Shown here: positions 33,713-36,315 of the stretch, piece after piece
Numbering within the stretch: position 1 is the stretch's first letter
Layout of the letters: every line of letters begins with the position of its first letter
Source of the DNA: Candidatus Brocadia carolinensis
Lineage (GTDB): Bacteria; Planctomycetota; Brocadiia; Brocadiales; Brocadiaceae
Assembly: GCA_002009475.1 (NCBI GenBank)
Contig: AYTS01000074.1
Span: 1 to 36,315, forward strand
Length of the DNA: 36,315 nt
Direction: 5' to 3'
The notes under the pieces: model-generated
What the model was told of the DNA's origin: nothing
The model's input: the letters and a program-made list of their open reading frames with translations, nothing else
The model's database searches: none
Made by a program: the position numbers and the translations under genes

Positions 33713-34570
33713 ATGGTTAAAAAAAGTTTAACGGTGGAACTCGTAATTCCAAGCTATAATAGATTAAATATTCTTAAAAATACCTTAAAGCAGGTCAGGT
33801 TGTTGTATCCAGATCTTAAAATTTGTTTGGGATTACAAGGGGAAAGGCCCGATCCGGATTTTCAAGCTCAATTAGAAAACGATCCGAATTTACGAACAGA
33901 AATATTGCCAACGCCGAGCACTACGGTGACATTGAATCATTGTATTTCAAGTTCCAAGTCCGATATTATCGTGTGTCTGGATGATGATGCGATTCCATGT
34001 TTTGGTTGGCTTGATGCCCAGAAAGAAGCTTTTGAGAAAGAACCTGGTTTAGCTTATACTTCAGGTCGTGAGGTAAGATCAACGAAGGGGAGAACTGCAT
34101 TCTCAGAGTGGTTTAGAATTATGACAGAATGGGTTTTTGGTTTATTTATAGGGCGTGATAAAAAATTACATGGACGTATTATTGGTTGGATAAATTGGAC
34201 AGGACTGATTTTGGCAAATTTTGACCAACCGGGCACTTGTAAAATAAATTCTCCGCGTGAGTGTAATATGGGTATACGACGTGAGCTATTTACAAAACTT
34301 GGTGGATTTAACCAGGCCTTTCGGGGAAACGCATGGGGGTTTGGAGCAGATTTTGGTTTGCGGATGGCGAGAGAGGGTAAATATGGGCAATATCTAGGCA
34401 GTGCCATTGTGATCCACCATGAAGTCTCCAAAGGAGGGAGTCGCGAAAAAGAGAAATCACAATGGTTTCGTGATTTTGTACATAATAACAAATTGCTGAT
34501 AAATACTTTGGGACCTCAGGCCTGGATCGGATCTATTCCCCGGTTAATTAAAAAACGGTTTTTTAGCTAA
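33713..34570 (+). CDS. Glycosyltransferase family 2 (GT-A fold)
   Basis: A 285-residue GT2 enzyme. VELVIPSYNRLNILKNTLKQ opens the nucleotide-binding fold, and IIVCLDDDAIPCFGWLDAQK provides the DxD-type metal site (DDD). The acceptor half has RECNMGIRRELFTKLGGFNQ and GFGADFGLRMAREGKYGQYL, which together replace the 'ED' catalytic loop. A hydrophobic stretch near residues 135-165 (IMTEWVFGLFIG, GWINWTGLILANF) may associate with the membrane. The ATG at 33713 is preceded by AGAGG eight bases away; a TTG two codons earlier is less likely. It is the last gene of the polysaccharide cluster; the strand then changes. Confidence 0.85.
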   Translation: MVKKSLTVELVIPSYNRLNILKNTLKQVRLLYPDLKICLGLQGERPDPDFQAQLENDPNLRTEILPTPSTTVTLNHCISSSKSDIIVCLDDDAIPCFGWLDAQKEAFEKEPGLAYTSGREVRSTKGRTAFSEWFRIMTEWVFGLFIGRDKKLHGRIIGWINWTGLILANFDQPGTCKINSPRECNMGIRRELFTKLGGFNQAFRGNAWGFGADFGLRMAREGKYGQYLGSAIVIHHEVSKGGSREKEKSQWFRDFVHNNKLLINTLGPQAWIGSIPRLIKKRFFS

Positions 34571-34913
34571 CGAATAATCTCTCTATTTTAAAAAAGATTT
34601 ATCATACAGCAAACCAGGTCTTGCCCTGAAAGTCCTGCGCTTATACTCCTGCTTTCTTTACCTTTTTTGTTGCTACTTCTCAACTGACTTTTCAAGGGAC
34701 TTCCTTGCCTCTGATGGCCCTTTTTACCCTATTTCTTGCCTCTTTGTTTGTTTTCCCTCTTCCGTTACCCAGTCTTTTTCTGCCTCATGTTTTTCCCCGG
34801 AATCTTTGATAGGGACTTTGACGTTGCCGTGATGGTAAGGAAACAAATTTGGCATAGTTATTCAGTGATAATAAAATGTTTCCTATGAGAAGGAGATGTG
34901 AATAAAAGAGGCT
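34571..34913. other. Intergenic region after the polysaccharide cluster, no gene seen
   Basis: About 340 bases. The plus strand is T/C-rich, so the minus strand is purine-rich and translates to short charged stretches (for example EKHEAEKDWVTEEGKQTKRQ) broken by stops. This could be a decayed gene or simply biased non-coding DNA. No clear terminator with a T-run follows the glycosyltransferase, although the next genes are convergent. Confidence 0.4.
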
Positions 34914-35606
34914 CTACGTTATTTCCAGTGAAATATCAAGCGCCTTTGCCGAATGGGTAATAGCGCCGACAGAGATTCTGTCCACTCCCGTTTGTGCTAC
35001 CAGATGTACATTTTCGAGGGTAATATTTCCTGACGCCTCCGTTAGTGGACGCCGTTTCTCTCCTTCAGACTCCCAATCTTTCACGAATCGTACCGCATCG
35101 TTCAACTGCTGGATACTCATATTATCAAGCAGGATGATATCCACCCCTGCATGAAGGGCGCTTTTTACTTCTTCTAGTGTCCTCGTCTCCACCTCGATCA
35201 AGACATCTTTTTTTATCTTTTGTCTCAATACATCGGTAGCCTTTCCAATGATGCTGGTATGGGGGGAGGTTTCGTAGAATAATTTGTCTTTCATAATATC
35301 CAGGTGATTGTCTTTTACAAGCACCTGGTCATAGAGTCCCATCCTATGATTGACGCCGCCGCCCACTGCTACGGCATATTTTTCCAGATATCGCCAGCCG
35401 GGGATGGTCTTTCGTGTGTCCATAAGGGAGGTTTTAAGAGGTTTTATAGCATCGACAAACTGTGATGTCAGTGTCGCAATCCCCGATAGCCTCTGGAGAA
35501 AGTTTAAGGCAATCCGTTCACCAGAGAGTAAAACTTTTGCACTGCCCTGTATTGCGGCAATCGTCTCTCCGTGACGAACAAAACTTCCTTCTCTCTTCCA
35601 GGATTT
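34914..35606 (-). CDS. nadC: Quinolinate phosphoribosyltransferase, C-terminal part (frameshifted)
   Basis: The larger part of NadC, which converts quinolinate and PRPP to nicotinate mononucleotide in NAD synthesis. From the frameshift it reads KSWKREGSFVRHGETIAAIQ, ERIALNFLQRLSGIATLTSQ, then DTRKTIPGWRYLEKYAVAVG and GGVNHRMGLYDQVLVKDNHL. These stretches hold the conserved Arg, Lys and His of the active site. IEVETRTLEEVKSALHAGVD and IILLDNMS complete the barrel, with GVDRISVGAITHSAKALDIS at the end. An internal ATG at 35423 would lack the whole first barrel strand. The break is in an A9 run (plus strand 35607-35615). Confidence 0.88.
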   Translation of the reverse strand, partial: KSWKREGSFVRHGETIAAIQGSAKVLLSGERIALNFLQRLSGIATLTSQFVDAIKPLKTSLMDTRKTIPGWRYLEKYAVAVGGGVNHRMGLYDQVLVKDNHLDIMKDKLFYETSPHTSIIGKATDVLRQKIKKDVLIEVETRTLEEVKSALHAGVDIILLDNMSIQQLNDAVRFVKDWESEGEKRRPLTEASGNITLENVHLVAQTGVDRISVGAITHSAKALDISLEIT

Positions 35607-35832
35607 AAAAAAAAAGGTTTTTATCTAACTTTGAAAAGAAGTACTCAATTACGGGTAATCCGGCAACAACCCCATTTTCCTTTGCCAGAAAAACCCCTTC
35701 TACCATGAGGTTGTCCGGGATGAGAGTTTTTGTCGTGATATCCCCGGTAAAAATATCTTCCTCAATAGCGAGCTGAAGTAAGGTGTCTATCTTTGCCGGT
35801 TCAAAAAGAATTTCTATATTCGTGATTGCCAT
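35605..35832 (-). CDS. nadC: Quinolinate phosphoribosyltransferase, N-terminal part (frameshifted)
   Basis: A 75-residue fragment with the NadC opening: LLQLAIEEDIFTGDITTKTL, then VEGVFLAKENGVVAGLPVIE and YFFSKLDKNLFF before the stop. The 'EDxxxGDxTT' motif is diagnostic. The stop arises from nine A on the plus strand at 35607-35615; with eight it continues LFFKSWKREGSFVRHGE into the larger fragment. Joined length is about 305 residues, slightly above the usual 280-295. No clear Shine-Dalgarno precedes the ATG. A perfect hairpin lies upstream at 35864-35889. Confidence 0.85.
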   Translation of the reverse strand: MAITNIEILFEPAKIDTLLQLAIEEDIFTGDITTKTLIPDNLMVEGVFLAKENGVVAGLPVIEYFFSKLDKNLFF

Positions 35833-35863
35833 AATTGAATATTAAGGAATTTTAAACCACCTA

Positions 35864-35889
35864 TAGTGGCAAGGCGCACCTTGCCACTA
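35864..35889. repeat. Perfect 11-pair hairpin upstream of nadC
   Basis: TAGTGGCAAGG at 35864-35874 and CCTTGCCACTA at 35879-35889 are perfectly complementary around CGCA. It is GC-richer than its surroundings and resembles dispersed intergenic palindromes of the REP type. It lies between nadC and the transposase, both on the minus strand, and could serve as the terminator of the latter, although no T-run follows. Confidence 0.5.
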
Positions 35890-36039
35890 CTCTGCTATAA
35901 AAAGTCAATGTAAAACTCATTATAAATTGTTTTTTAAGAGAACTCAATACCATAAATTTGTGAGAGTATTGTTCCTGCAATTTTCACTTGAAAATACTCC
36001 TGTAAGTCAATTTTTTTTCTTGACATCACTAGTGTCCGG

Positions 36040-36315
36040 TTATAAGTTGAACAAGGACAATTGCTTATAAGGAAAGTATGGTTCGCTTTTGTAATCAGAA
36101 TTTGTAAGTACTTGTAAAATAGGGACTTTCTCAAATAGGGTAATACTCAAAATTTGTAAAATTGTGTAGAGACTCATGTCTAAATTGAGATGCTTTTTGA
36201 TGATTGCAACAAGCACGTAAACGGAGATTGCAATCCATATTTGAGTTTTTACCGAGTTTTCAGAGGTACCGTAAAATGCCTTAATTCTCAAGTGTTGTTT
36301 TATCCACTTGAAAAA
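36040..36315 (-). CDS. IS4-type transposase, C-terminal part (cut by window edge)
   Basis: The frame is open to the window end and reads FFKWIKQHLRIKAFYGTSEN, then SVKTQIWIAISVYVLVAIIK, then LNLDMSLYTILQILSITLFE, and ends in PYKQLSLFNL. This is the C-terminal end of DDE transposases of the IS4 type often annotated with a DUF4372 N-terminal domain. The catalytic Glu of the W.E..FKWIKQ motif would be just outside the window. The element's end probably lies shortly beyond the stop, near GTGTCCGG at 36031-36038. Strand and family are clear; completeness cannot be judged. Confidence 0.8.
   Translation of the reverse strand, partial: FFKWIKQHLRIKAFYGTSENSVKTQIWIAISVYVLVAIIKKHLNLDMSLYTILQILSITLFEKVPILQVLTNSDYKSEPYFPYKQLSLFNL

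Noticed and set aside
34640..34900. Possible decayed gene on the minus strand with charged residues
   Set aside because: Several stops and no motif; strand-biased composition alone can produce such translations.

Overview
The window looks like a chromosome segment of an anaerobic, roughly 40% GC bacterium. The style of the cell-surface cluster and the company of anaerobic NrdD/NrdG, NrdR and SMC fit an anammox-type planctomycete (Brocadiales). That placement is inference from gene content; no rRNA or marker phylogeny is available here.

Layout. (1) 1-5.9 kb is a mobile or accessory zone. It holds the C-terminal end of an IS110-type transposase, an exported protein of unknown function, a large P-loop ATPase, and a ParE-type toxin with its antitoxin. 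The toxin stop codon lies inside an attC-like hairpin. Next come a palindromic region, the N-terminal third of an integron-type integrase, and a transposase remnant fused directly to it. (2) 5.9-14 kb is housekeeping on the minus strand: smc (in three frames), a very small lysine/alanine-rich protein, and nrdR-nrdD-nrdG for anaerobic deoxyribonucleotide synthesis. (3) 14.3-15.5 kb carries a GC-richer secreted protein with DUF11-like repeats. (4) 16.0-34.6 kb is one long plus-strand polysaccharide cluster. wecB and wecC make UDP-ManNAc uronic acid. They are followed by a two-domain oxidoreductase, an asparagine-synthase-like amidotransferase, a Wzx-type flippase, two sulfotransferases, a B12/radical SAM protein, two methyltransferases, three glycosyltransferases and a heparinase II/III-type uronate lyase. 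Short start/stop overlaps indicate translational coupling over much of it. Read together, the genes suggest an exported, uronic-acid-containing, sulfated and methylated polymer. (5) 34.9-36.3 kb holds nadC (frameshifted) and the C-terminal end of an IS4-type transposase on the minus strand.

A striking feature is the set of interrupted genes. smc, the radical SAM gene, two glycosyltransferases, the lyase and nadC are each broken by one extra base in an A or T run. All five runs of 8 or more inside conserved coding sequence break the frame, whereas most runs of 7 do not. Because smc and nadC are housekeeping genes, sequencing or assembly error is the leading explanation; transcriptional slippage is the interesting alternative. 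Frameshifted genes are listed by fragment, with the joined gene described in each entry.

I saw no tRNA, rRNA or CRISPR array. The most unusual part is the decayed integron-like locus at 4.0-5.9 kb. The most coherent system is the sulfated-polysaccharide cluster.
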